Counted from the first letter of the stretch, positions 1 to 7,012 are shown. The stretch: 9,039 nucleotides of DNA from Flavobacteriia bacterium (GCA_011330545.1 DRQI01000319.1:1-9039), one strand, 5' to 3'. The notes: a model not told the origin generated them from the letters alone. Numbers and translations are program-made.

Positions 1-1278
1 ATTCCATTTTACAACCTCAGAAGAGATAAAGAAAGTTGTATAGGCATTGCCTCTTGTATCAAATTCTGTGTGTAAGGGGCCTAAACCGGGTTGGTCTAGC
101 ACTCCGTAATTTACAGCGTCAAATTTTATAATAGGGATACCGTATGCATCGCCATCAAAAGCTTTGTCAGCAATGGCTTTTTGCATTTTGGTAAATGAGT
201 GTACGGTCATAGCGGCTGCTAATTTACCGTTACCGATGATATATTCGCCGGTTGGGTCAACATCACAACCATGTGGCGATTTTGCTGTGGGTAGAAAATA
301 AATTGCACCCGGTACATCTTTGGGTTCTACTACCAATACTTCTTTTTCCATGGTAGATGTTGCTGTGTGCGTATCATCATCCCAAGTATTATGTGTGTAT
401 TTGGCGGGTACTTTTTTACCACCGCCATTGGCTACATACTCTTCAATTTTTTTCCAGTTAATGGCAGCGATAAAATCTTTATCGTTTTGAGAAGCATTTA
501 CTTCTAATAGTGAATTGGCTTCTTCAGTATTATATGTAGAGAAGAAGAACCATCCATGAGATTTTCCACGTCCGGGATGAGAAAGGTCATAATTAAAACC
601 GGGCATTTTAATTTGGAATGCAATATTCATTTTACCGGTTTCAGGGTCTACTTTCAAGAATGTTAACGCTCCTTTAAAATTACCTTTTAAATCTTTAATT
701 GACATATCTCTTTGAGGAAATGGCACTGCAAAACGTGTACCGGCAACTACATATTCGGTATTTTCGGTTACAAATGAAGAAGAGTGGTTTCCTGCTGAGT
801 TCGGAATTTCGATAATTTCTTCGGTTTCAAAAGTTTTTAAGCTAATACGTGCAATTCGAGGGGTATTGTTTTCATTGATAAATACCCAACGCCCGTCTAC
901 AGAACCTTTGGTTTGTGAAATATCAGGGTGGTGAGAGTCTCCCCAAGGAATAAACCCGTGGGAGGTTTGTAACATCGGTTTGGTTTCTTCATTGTATCCA
1001 TATCCTTTTTCAGGGTCTTGAGAGAATACGGGAACGACTCTAAACAGACGTCCTGATGGCAATCCGTAAACAGCCAATTGCCCACTAAAACCGCCTGAAA
1101 TAAAAGCATAATGCGAGTCGTATTTTCCGGGGGCTACATATACTTTTTCTGCAGCATTACCGGCAATAGCACCTTTTGCGGTTCCTTTGGTTTCCGAATT
1201 ACTGCCGGTAGGGGCACAGCTCGTAAAAAGCAGTGCTGATGCCAGTAATATAGTTAGTGATTTAAAAATTGTTTTCAT
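1..1278 (-). CDS. nosZ: Nitrous oxide reductase NosZ, lipoprotein type, N-terminal 426 residues (cut by left edge)
   Basis: This is the terminal denitrification enzyme, reducing N2O to N2 in the periplasm with a CuZ and a CuA copper centre. The reading frame is open from ATG at 1278 to base 1. The N-terminus is a short hydrophobic segment ending in a lipobox (LFTSC, Cys21), not a twin-arginine signal, so export is probably by Sec with lipidation; this fits the clade II (atypical) group. CuZ histidine motifs of the seven-bladed propeller are visible: DSHHPD (His116/117), SPHG (His336) and GPLHTEFD followed by RGNAYTT (His403). The last propeller blade and the C-terminal CuA cupredoxin domain must lie beyond the edge. 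It sits 47 bp downstream of a cytochrome c gene on the same strand, probably in one operon. nosL and nosDFY would be expected further left, but that is inference. Confidence 0.96.
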   Translation of the reverse strand, partial: MKTIFKSLTILLASALLFTSCAPTGSNSETKGTAKGAIAGNAAEKVYVAPGKYDSHYAFISGGFSGQLAVYGLPSGRLFRVVPVFSQDPEKGYGYNEETKPMLQTSHGFIPWGDSHHPDISQTKGSVDGRWVFINENNTPRIARISLKTFETEEIIEIPNSAGNHSSSFVTENTEYVVAGTRFAVPFPQRDMSIKDLKGNFKGALTFLKVDPETGKMNIAFQIKMPGFNYDLSHPGRGKSHGWFFFSTYNTEEANSLLEVNASQNDKDFIAAINWKKIEEYVANGGGKKVPAKYTHNTWDDDTHTATSTMEKEVLVVEPKDVPGAIYFLPTAKSPHGCDVDPTGEYIIGNGKLAAAMTVHSFTKMQKAIADKAFDGDAYGIPIIKFDAVNYGVLDQPGLGPLHTEFDTRGNAYTTFFISSEVVKWN

Positions 1279-1325
1279 AATATTAAATGATATTTAGTTG
1301 TATTTATTACGGTTGTATTTATTTG

Positions 1326-1835
1326 TTATTGAGAATCTTTGAGCCTAAAATATTCTAAAATTGATCGTACTTCTTCTTCTGTTAAAGATTGTCTTGCCAT
1401 TGGGGCATTGTATTTGGCAATTAAGCCTTTGGCAACAGGGTCTTTCGCTAACATTTCTTCGGTGTTTAGCACCATATTCATAATCCATTCAGGAGAACGC
1501 AATTTGGTAACATCTTTTAGGGCCGGCCCAATGTATTTCTTTTTAAATTTATGACATGCTGTACAGTTGGCTTTAAAAAGTTCTTTTCCTTTTGCAGCCA
1601 TTGCCTCATCAATTGCTCCTAGAGTGACATTTTTAATAGGCCCAATTCCTTTATTGTCTAATGTTGGCTCATTTTCGTCAAAAGTAGCAGTTGATACTTC
1701 TTTTTTAGGTTCTTCTTGTTTGACTGCTTCTTTTTCAGGAGCCTTTTCCGGGCTATCTTCTTTTTTCTTTCCGTCACCACAACTTACAAGGGTAAATGTT
1801 GCTGCCATGAACAGCATTAAAAATTTGAATTTCAT
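1326..1835 (-). CDS. Monoheme cytochrome c lipoprotein of the nos operon
   Basis: A 169-residue class I-type c cytochrome, probably passing electrons to NosZ. The N-terminus is a lipoprotein signal with lipobox LVSC (Cys19). A charged Lys/Glu/Pro-rich linker follows (about 20-75), then a compact haem domain. The single haem site is CTACH (91-95), with His95 as proximal ligand and Met146 (NAPMAR) as the likely distal ligand. The C-terminal helix (LTEEEVRSILEYFRL) is typical of the fold. The gene lies between the FAS1 lipoprotein gene (90 bp upstream) and nosZ (47 bp downstream). Clade II nos clusters often carry cytochrome c genes beside nosZ; the role as direct donor is inferred from position. 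The 90-bp upstream gap holds a possible extra -7 box. Confidence 0.93.
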   Translation of the reverse strand: MKFKFLMLFMAATFTLVSCGDGKKKEDSPEKAPEKEAVKQEEPKKEVSTATFDENEPTLDNKGIGPIKNVTLGAIDEAMAAKGKELFKANCTACHKFKKKYIGPALKDVTKLRSPEWIMNMVLNTEEMLAKDPVAKGLIAKYNAPMARQSLTEEEVRSILEYFRLKDSQ

Positions 1836-1863
1836 TTTGATTATATTTAGTTTAAAGTATTTA

Positions 1864-1871
1864 CAAATGTA
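1864..1871 (-). promoter_or_regulatory. Possible internal -7 box before the cytochrome c gene
   Basis: On the minus strand the octamer reads TACATTTG, a full match to the Bacteroidota -7 consensus TAnnTTTG, 28 bp before the cytochrome c start. No TTTG was found at the usual -33 spacing, and no palindrome like those at the other promoters. It could allow separate expression of the cytochrome and nosZ, but the match may be chance in AT-rich sequence. Confidence 0.3.
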
Positions 1872-1925
1872 CTATAAAAAGAACAAGATATCTTTTCATC
1901 GGTACCAATTTATTTATTAACAAAG

Positions 1926-2519
1926 TTATTTATCGGTTGGCACCAATACGTCGCCAATAACGTGTATCCATCCGTTAGAAACTTTTACAGATTTTAGGAT
2001 TTCGGTACCGCCGACAAAGATTTTACCGTCTTTGTTTTCAACTGTTAGGTATTTGCCGGAAGCCATATATAACTTACGCCCTTTTTTAGCTTCCTTTTTA
2101 AGTTGTTTGATAGGATAGTTGGCAGGCGCTACATGGTTGGTTAAAATAAAAGCTAGTTTTGTTTTATTTTCTGGTTTTAGCAAAGTTTCTACGGTGCCTT
2201 CAGGCAATTTGTCAAATGCACTGTTTACCGGGGCGAAAATAGTTAAGGGCCCTGCGTTAACCACGGCATCTTCAACACCGGCAGCTTCAATGGCTGTTAC
2301 TAAGGTTTTAAAATCGTCTAACGATTTAGCCACTTGCAATGCATTTTTTTGCTCACCTGCTACGGCGGCAACTGAGGCTTGTCCTTGGTGTTCAGTTTCA
2401 CTGGTGCTAGTGGTTTTAGTAGTTGTTGTAGTCTCATTATTACCCGGTTTTTGCTCATTTTTACAAGCAATGGTTAACACTAAGGATAATAAAATAATGA
2501 TTAGGTGTTTTGATTTCAT
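1926..2519 (-). CDS. FAS1 (fasciclin)-domain lipoprotein, first gene of the nos operon
   Basis: A 197-residue lipoprotein with a signal sequence ending in LTIAC (Cys19), a Thr/Ser-rich flexible linker (about 20-58) and one fasciclin domain (about 60-195). The domain shows both conserved FAS1 boxes: GPLTIFAPVNSAFDKLP (90-106) and NGWIHVIGDVLVP (182-194), with a central His129 (LTNHVAP). FAS1 domains are extracytoplasmic and usually involved in adhesion or binding; no catalytic role can be read from the sequence. It is the first gene after the Fnr-like promoter at 2564-2608 and is followed on the same strand by cytochrome c and nosZ, so it is probably co-transcribed with them. Its job in N2O reduction is unknown; maintaining or docking the lipid-anchored NosZ/cytochrome pair is one inference. 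The family call is firm, the functional link is not. Confidence 0.92.
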   Translation of the reverse strand: MKSKHLIIILLSLVLTIACKNEQKPGNNETTTTTKTTSTSETEHQGQASVAAVAGEQKNALQVAKSLDDFKTLVTAIEAAGVEDAVVNAGPLTIFAPVNSAFDKLPEGTVETLLKPENKTKLAFILTNHVAPANYPIKQLKKEAKKGRKLYMASGKYLTVENKDGKIFVGGTEILKSVKVSNGWIHVIGDVLVPTDK

Positions 2520-2563
2520 TTTATTAGTTTTAGATTATTATTATTTTTTTGAGTTTATTTGCA

Positions 2564-2608
2564 CAAAAATAAATGTTTTGAAATGTTAAAAATATGACAT
2601 TTGTCATA
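2564..2608 (-). promoter_or_regulatory. nos operon promoter with Crp/Fnr-like site
   Basis: On the minus strand the -7 box TATTTTTG (2564-2571) matches TAnnTTTG fully. A 16-bp perfect palindrome, TATGACATTTGTCATA on the plus strand (2593-2608; 7-bp arms, 2-bp centre), lies 21 nt upstream of it. This puts the centre near -41 from the likely start, where a class II Crp/Fnr activator binds. The core TGAC-N4-GTCA resembles the Fnr/Dnr pattern TGAT-N4-ATCA. The identity of the activator is inferred. The same layout recurs before hemN and the USP operon. Confidence 0.7.
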
Positions 2609-2631
2609 AAAAAAAGACACATGTATCTTTA
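2600..2631 (+). promoter_or_regulatory. Promoter of the Rrf2 regulator gene
   Basis: A -33 element TTTG (2600-2603) is followed after 20 nt by a -7 box TATCTTTA (2624-2631, one mismatch to TAnnTTTG). This spacing fits Bacteroidota promoters. A start near 2635 would leave an 18-nt leader before the ATG at 2653. The -33 element lies inside the Fnr-like palindrome of the divergent nos promoter. Confidence 0.55.
2613..2630. promoter_or_regulatory. Candidate Rrf2/NsrR-type operator
   Basis: The 18-bp sequence AAAGACACATGTATCTTT is a palindrome with one mismatched pair (C2618 against A2625). It covers most of the -7 box of the Rrf2-family gene. The AAGA...TCTT ends recall NsrR operators, and Rrf2 regulators often repress their own genes. 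That this protein binds here is inferred from position and symmetry. Confidence 0.45.
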
Positions 2632-2652
2632 TATATTATTAAACGAAACTAT

Positions 2653-3084
2653 ATGTTATCTAAATCGAGTACTTATGCTATAAGGGCGGTATTGTATTTA
2701 TCATTGCATTCTGATGAGGCTAAAAAATATAGCCCGAAAAGTATTGCCGAAGCCATTGATATTCCCGCGCCTTTTTTGGCGAAAACCTTGCAGATATTAA
2801 CTAAAAGAGGATTAATTTCATCTATTAAAGGCCGTAATGGTGGGTTTTATTTGACCAAAAAGAACAGAAAAAACACATTGATGTCTATTATTGAGAGTAT
2901 TGACGGATTGCGTAAATTTCAAGAGTGTATGTTGGGGTTACCCATTTGTGGCGATGACAACCCATGCCCCATTCATCATGCCGTTTCTCCTATAAAAAAG
3001 CAGTTGATAGAACAACTTACTTTAAAAACTATTGATGATTTTACCGAAGAAGTAAGAAAAGGTGAAACCCACATATTTTTATAG
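2653..3084 (+). CDS. Rrf2-family Fe-S transcriptional regulator, NsrR/IscR-like
   Basis: A 143-residue winged-helix regulator of the Rrf2 family. The N-terminal helix (SKSSTYAIRAVLYLS), the recognition region (SIAEAIDIPAPFLAKTLQIL, 30-49) and the wing (GRNGGFYL, 60-67) are typical. Three cysteines in the C-terminal half, Cys92, Cys99 and Cys105 (C-X6-C-X5-C), match the layout that binds an Fe-S cluster in NsrR and IscR. Divergent placement next to a nos operon favours a nitric-oxide or redox sensor (NsrR-like) over IscR, since no isc/suf genes are nearby. It is convergent with hemN, with 5 bp between the stop codons. The start at 2653 fits the family N-terminus and the promoter at 2600-2631. 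Family and cluster-binding are well supported; the signal sensed is inferred. Confidence 0.9.
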   Translation: MLSKSSTYAIRAVLYLSLHSDEAKKYSPKSIAEAIDIPAPFLAKTLQILTKRGLISSIKGRNGGFYLTKKNRKNTLMSIIESIDGLRKFQECMLGLPICGDDNPCPIHHAVSPIKKQLIEQLTLKTIDDFTEEVRKGETHIFL

Positions 3085-3089
3085 TACCA

Positions 3090-4457
3090 TTATACCGTCA
3101 TTGAGAATAATTGTGTGTCGGGTTTATTTCTGACAAGGCGCAAATCAAAAGCCATGCATACATTTCTGACGAAAGCCCTGGCTACTTTTGGAATTACTAA
3201 CCCGTATTTGGTAATGAGTACCAATCCGTCATCTTCTAATTCTTTTAACCGCACCAAGACATGTGTTAAGTCTTTAAACCGTAAATCGGTATCTACCCAT
3301 GAGGTTTCAAAATGGCACATAATATTTAGTATATGTCGCCGTATAATTAAATCTTCGTTGGTTAAAAGATGGCCTTTTACAATAGGCAGTTCACCGTTTT
3401 CTACCCTTTCTTGATATTCGGTTAGCGATTTTTCGTTTTGCGCAAAGCTATACCACGAATCGCTAATGGCCGACATCCCTAAGCCTATCATCAATTGGGT
3501 GTTATTTGTGGTGTATCCCATAAAATTTCTATGCAAGTTGGCGCTTTCAAATGCTTTGAATAGCGAATCGCTTGGCAGCGAGAAATGGTCCATTCCGGTT
3601 TCTATATAGCCGAAATTCATCAACATGTGTTTTCCTATTTCGTATAGTTTTCGCTTATAATCGTTTTTTGGGATGTCATCATCTCCAAAGCCTCGTTGCC
3701 CCACGCCTTTTACCCAAGGTACATGTGCATAACTGTAAAAAGAAATCCTATCGGGTTTTAATGCGATGGTTTTTTTGATGGTATCAATAATGTCGCTAAT
3801 GGTTTGAAAAGGCAATCCGAAAATCAAATCATGGCTGATAGAGGTATAGCCAATATTTCGCGCCCATTCGGTTACGTTTTTTACATTTTCATACGATTGT
3901 ATCCTATTGATGGCTTTTTGTACTTTTTCGGCATAGTCTTGCACCCCAAAACTAACTCTGGTAAAACCTAAATTATACAATGTTTGCAGGTGCTCTTGGG
4001 TAGTATTGTTAGGATGTCCTTCAAAGCTAAATTCATAATCTCTATGCAATTCAACGGTATCTAAAATACCTTTTATTAAAGTGGTTAAGTTTTTTGATTC
4101 AAAAAATGTTGGTGTACCACCTCCTAAATGCAATTCTCTCAAAACGGGTTTTTCGTCGAATAGGCTTACATATAATTTCCATTCTTTAAGGAGTGTTTTA
4201 ATATAAGGCAACTCTAATTCGTGACGCTTTGTAATGTATTTATGACAGGCACAGAACGTACATAAACTTTCACAAAAGGGCAGATGTATATAGATGCTAA
4301 TCCCTTTTTCTTTATTACTTTCTTTAAATGAATGTTGGAAAGTTTGTATCCAATCTTTGGTACTTATACCTTCTTTATCCCAGTAAGGTACTGTTGGATA
4401 ACTGGTGTATCGAGGGCCCGGTACATTGTATTTTTGTAAAAGCGTAGACGTATTCAT
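3090..4457 (-). CDS. hemN: Oxygen-independent coproporphyrinogen III dehydrogenase HemN
   Basis: A radical SAM enzyme that makes protoporphyrinogen IX from coproporphyrinogen III by two oxidative decarboxylations without oxygen, supplying haem under anoxia. The frame is open up to 4478, but the Met at 4457 is the better start: it gives 455 residues beginning MNTSTLLQKYNVPGPRYTSYP, the usual HemN start. It also places the cluster cysteines at 62, 66, 69 and 71 (CESLCTFCAC), the same numbers as in E. coli HemN, and the -7 box at 4476-4483 would otherwise overlap the start codon. The SAM-binding GGGTP motif follows (LHLGGGTPTFF). Length equals the family norm and no lesion is seen. An Fnr-like site lies upstream. 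Haem made here could serve the cytochrome c of the neighbouring nos operon. Confidence 0.96.
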   Translation of the reverse strand: MNTSTLLQKYNVPGPRYTSYPTVPYWDKEGISTKDWIQTFQHSFKESNKEKGISIYIHLPFCESLCTFCACHKYITKRHELELPYIKTLLKEWKLYVSLFDEKPVLRELHLGGGTPTFFESKNLTTLIKGILDTVELHRDYEFSFEGHPNNTTQEHLQTLYNLGFTRVSFGVQDYAEKVQKAINRIQSYENVKNVTEWARNIGYTSISHDLIFGLPFQTISDIIDTIKKTIALKPDRISFYSYAHVPWVKGVGQRGFGDDDIPKNDYKRKLYEIGKHMLMNFGYIETGMDHFSLPSDSLFKAFESANLHRNFMGYTTNNTQLMIGLGMSAISDSWYSFAQNEKSLTEYQERVENGELPIVKGHLLTNEDLIIRRHILNIMCHFETSWVDTDLRFKDLTHVLVRLKELEDDGLVLITKYGLVIPKVARAFVRNVCMAFDLRLVRNKPDTQLFSMTV

Positions 4458-4923
4458 TCTAACATAAAATTTTAACAAAAATAGGTTACGAATTGCTGAT
4501 ATTTTATGATATTTATCATATCGATTTATGAGGAGAGTAAGTACATTTGAGTAGTATCAAATTATTGTACTACCGGTGTTGCCAAATCGTATTTTTGATG
4601 ATAGCCAGCCAATAACAGGTAAACTTTAAACGCATGGAAACCCTCGAGGGAGGGATTTGGTATAAAAAAGATAGGAGGCTTTACAAAAGGGGATGAATAG
4701 ATTAATGGATGCTCGCTTTTGCGTCTTCTATTGAACTTAGTAAAAGCTGTAAATCAGTTAATTAATGTAAGTTTATTCGTATGAAATGAACCATAACAAT
4801 TAAGTTGATACCCTCCAAAATGATTCTTGGCGAAATCAAAGATTTATGAACTCAATTGAAAAATAAATAAATTAGATGTGAATAATTCCATCTGACAATT
4901 AAAAATAAATAAAGTATAAACAG
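4458..4923. other. 466-bp intergenic region without a convincing gene
   Basis: Apart from the hemN promoter at 4476-4520, this stretch has no ORF with family features. It holds a perfect 6-bp inverted repeat GTAGTA-N11-TACTAC (4551-4573), a palindrome CCCTCGAGGG (4641-4650) in an otherwise AT-rich stretch, AAATC-AAA-GATTT (4833-4845) and AGATG-N10-CATCT (4874-4893). A plus-strand TATTTTTG at 4590-4597 and TAAGTTTA at 4768-4775 are possible -7 boxes for the USP gene at 4924, but neither has a convincing -33 element or an Fnr-like site. A small RNA or a decayed gene cannot be excluded. Confidence 0.5.
4476..4520 (-). promoter_or_regulatory. hemN promoter with Crp/Fnr-like site
   Basis: On the minus strand the -7 box TATTTTTG (4476-4483) is identical to that of the nos operon. 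A perfect palindrome TATGATATTTATCATA (plus strand, 4505-4520) lies 21 nt upstream, the same spacing as at nos. Its core TGAT-N4-ATCA equals the inner Fnr/Dnr consensus. The predicted start near 4472 leaves a leader of about 14 nt to the ATG at 4457. A further half-site-like TGATATTTTA (4498-4507) precedes the palindrome on the plus strand and overlaps it by 3 bp. Confidence 0.72.
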
Positions 4924-5745
4924 ATGAAAAATATTCTTCTTTTGACCGATTTTTCTAAGAATGCCCAAAATGCCATTGACTATGCATTGCAATTTTTTAA
5001 AGGGGCTAGGCACCATTTTTATTTGTTGTATGTACATAAGGTTTCTAATTATACTATGGGAAATTTAATGGCCTCATCAGGCTCTATTTATGATTCTATT
5101 ATTAAAGACCCCAAGGCGGGGTTGAAAGCGATGATTGAAGAATTTGAAAAACGATATCCTACTGAAGATTATTCTTTTGAAGCCATTTGCGATTACGATT
5201 CTTTTATAAGTGCCGTAAGCCAAACGATTACTTTAAAAAATATCAATTTAATAGTAATGGGTACCAATGGCGCTACAGGGGCAAAAGAGGTGCTTTTCGG
5301 AAGTAATACCTTGAGTGTTATTAGAAATATCAATTATCCTGTATTGGTTATCCCACAAGGGTATCACTATGTAAAACCGGCTCATATTCTCTATGTTATT
5401 GAGTACAAGGGTGTATTTGAAACAGGCTCTTTACAACCACTGGTTGAAGTACTTGCGAAACATCATTCTGAACTTGATATCCTTGCCTTAACAGATGGAG
5501 AATTGGTTACAGATACAGTTGCCAATGAAATAGCTGCGTTTTTTATGGGCACACCTCTTAATTTTCATTCGATGAGCAATGTGAAAGCCGATGTTGCCAT
5601 CAATTGTTTTGTTCAATTAAAAAATATTGATTTGATTGCCAAAGTTATTTGTAAAGAAACTTTTATAAAGCGGGTACTTTCGGGCTCGTCTACTCATAAA
5701 ATAACCTATCAGAGCAGTATGCCTTTATTGATAATGCATCCTTAA
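4924..5745 (+). CDS. Tandem universal stress protein (UspA family), degenerate second domain
   Basis: A 273-residue cytoplasmic protein of two USP domains. Domain 1 (about 1-145) starts MKNILLLTDFS, with the ATP-contacting Asp9, and has the nucleotide-binding motif G-x2-G-x9-G-S at 113-127 (GTNGATGAKEVLFGS). Domain 2 (about 150-273) lacks this motif. The position that reads PTD or ATD in its two neighbours is VIE here (Glu160), so only domain 1 probably binds ATP. The gene faces the operon at 5753-7868, which encodes two paralogues, with 7 bp between the stop codons. USPs support survival under starvation or energy stress; in Pseudomonas aeruginosa some are induced by Anr under anoxia. No Fnr-like site was found before this copy. 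The family is sure, the exact role unknown. Confidence 0.93.
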   Translation: MKNILLLTDFSKNAQNAIDYALQFFKGARHHFYLLYVHKVSNYTMGNLMASSGSIYDSIIKDPKAGLKAMIEEFEKRYPTEDYSFEAICDYDSFISAVSQTITLKNINLIVMGTNGATGAKEVLFGSNTLSVIRNINYPVLVIPQGYHYVKPAHILYVIEYKGVFETGSLQPLVEVLAKHHSELDILALTDGELVTDTVANEIAAFFMGTPLNFHSMSNVKADVAINCFVQLKNIDLIAKVICKETFIKRVLSGSSTHKITYQSSMPLLIMHP

Positions 5746-5752
5746 AATTCGA

Positions 5753-6157
5753 TTAAGTGCTAAAAAAATTTCTGAGTAAGGCTTTCGTTTGATTTATGGT
5801 CATACTATCAGCTTTTTCAACAACTTTAATTTTTTCGGCTAACCTTTTATAATTTTCAGATAGTTCTTGTTTCAATTTAAAATTTGTATCTGCCGGGCCA
5901 TAAATAGCAATTGCATCGGCATCAACAATGGTTTTGGCAATTTTGGCAAAATAATTTTTTAATTGATGTTTTCTGCGTTCTAGAAATTTGCGGTCTTGTA
6001 TAACATCTTGAGGCCCCCATCTTGTTTTAGACCGGGCACCTCCAACCGGACGGTAATTCTCAAGGTTAGATTGTACAGTAGTAAACGCTTCTGTAGTATT
6101 ATCCATAGAAAGGATATATGCTTTTTCTTTGTCAATCCAAATTCCTATTTTTTTCAT
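5753..6157 (-). CDS. Small conserved protein, possibly eRF1/Pelota-like (baeRF-type)
   Basis: A 134-residue soluble protein with no signal or membrane segment. Visible features are an N-terminal strand (KKIGIWIDKEKAYIL), a basic central stretch with VGGARSKTRWGPQD (38-51) and RKFLERRKHQLKNYF (56-70), then a strand ending in GPAD (DAIAIYGPADTNFKLKQEL, 81-99). The last motif recalls the hydrophobic-AGPG-K stretch of eRF1/Pelota domain 2, and the overall shape recalls bacterial eRF1-like proteins acting in ribosome rescue or stress. This is a tentative recognition, not proof. It is the last gene of a three-gene operon, 12 bp after a USP gene, so a stress-linked role, perhaps in translation, is likely. 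It may equally be an uncharacterised family specific to Bacteroidota. Confidence 0.85.
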   Translation of the reverse strand: MKKIGIWIDKEKAYILSMDNTTEAFTTVQSNLENYRPVGGARSKTRWGPQDVIQDRKFLERRKHQLKNYFAKIAKTIVDADAIAIYGPADTNFKLKQELSENYKRLAEKIKVVEKADSMTINQTKALLRNFFST

Positions 6158-6169
6158 AACTAATTTGTG

Positions 6170-7012
6170 TTAAACCTGCACTATTAATAAGGGTACTGCA
6201 CTGTGAAAACTTATTTTTTTTAGAATGGGTTCATGTAAGAGGCTTTCCATAAAACTGTGTTCATAATTCAATAAGCAAATCATATCAACCTTGTGTTTTT
6301 TAACATAGCCTGTAATGGCTTTGGCTACTGAAGTGTCAGATTTTATTTCTTCAAATACAACATTCTTTTTATCGAAAAAATGTTGCAATGCTTTTTTATT
6401 TTGTTGTTGTGTTACGTCTAATGCGCTTTCGGTCAGTATATGTAAAACGGTAATATTGAAATTATAAATTGATTGCAACTCTAGTAAATTATCAAATTCA
6501 ATACTGTTAAAATGCCTTTTAAAATCGGTAGCAAAGATTACTTGTTCAGGCTCTTGGAAGACATAGTCTTTAGGGACTGAGATAATAGGGCAAAGATCGA
6601 TATGCTTCATTGCTTTTACCGTATTGCTTCCCAAAAATATTTCTTTGGCTCCGGTAGCTCCGGCAGTACCCATTACTATTAAATCGATATTTTCGGCTGC
6701 TACAACCTGTTTCATAATTGTTATCAGTGGCCCTGTTACAGAGAGGGTTTTATAAGTATGTAAGTCATTTAACAGATGATTGTTCAAATGATGGGCAATT
6801 TTTTGCAATTCTTTTTCAGAATTTGTTTTTACATACTGAAAGATTGGCGTATCCCTCTCTTTGCGCATCATGTTGGTGACATTAGACGGACTAGACTGAA
6901 AAGTGTTTAAAATAAAAAATGTACAGCGGATATCATCGTATAACCTAACAGCATACATCAGGGCATCCCAGGCATTATCAGAGAAATCAGTAGGGATTAA
7001 TATCTTTTTCAT
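6170..7012 (-). CDS. Tandem universal stress protein (UspA family)
   Basis: A 280-residue protein with two USP domains. Domain 1 has MKKILIPTDFSDNA (Asp9) and the ATP-binding motif G-x2-G-x9-G-S at 115-129 (GTAGATGAKEIFLGS). Domain 2 (about 155-280) keeps the first-strand Asp (FATDFK, Asp163) and a closing strand (HSAVPLLIVQV), but no glycine motif: the matching region is MICLLNYEHSFMESLLHEP. It is the middle gene of the operon, 10 bp after one USP gene and 12 bp before the small protein at 5753. Its order and spacing suggest tandem duplication with divergence. Likely cytoplasmic and ATP-binding through domain 1; the partner and signal are unknown. Confidence 0.93.
   Translation of the reverse strand: MKKILIPTDFSDNAWDALMYAVRLYDDIRCTFFILNTFQSSPSNVTNMMRKERDTPIFQYVKTNSEKELQKIAHHLNNHLLNDLHTYKTLSVTGPLITIMKQVVAAENIDLIVMGTAGATGAKEIFLGSNTVKAMKHIDLCPIISVPKDYVFQEPEQVIFATDFKRHFNSIEFDNLLELQSIYNFNITVLHILTESALDVTQQQNKKALQHFFDKKNVVFEEIKSDTSVAKAITGYVKKHKVDMICLLNYEHSFMESLLHEPILKKISFHSAVPLLIVQV

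Noticed and set aside
897..1109. 70-residue minus-strand frame within nosZ
   Set aside because: It lies in another frame of the clearly conserved nosZ coding sequence and has no family features.
2119..2589. 156-residue plus-strand frame opposite the FAS1 gene
   Set aside because: Antisense shadow of a conserved gene; its apparent hydrophobic stretches come from the reverse of the Thr-rich linker. It also covers the nos promoter.
4673..4695. AGGAGG followed by ATG at 4693 as a small gene
   Set aside because: The frame closes after 13 codons, spacing is too long, and none of the genes here uses a Shine-Dalgarno sequence.
4852..5037. 61-residue minus-strand frame overlapping the USP start
   Set aside because: Mostly antisense to the conserved USP N-terminus and AT-rich upstream sequence; no recognisable features.
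5741..5757. CTTAA-N7-TTAAG inverted repeat spanning both stop codons as a two-way terminator
   Set aside because: The stem is only 5 bp and all A/T except one pair, with no properly placed T-run; it probably arises from two facing TAA stops.
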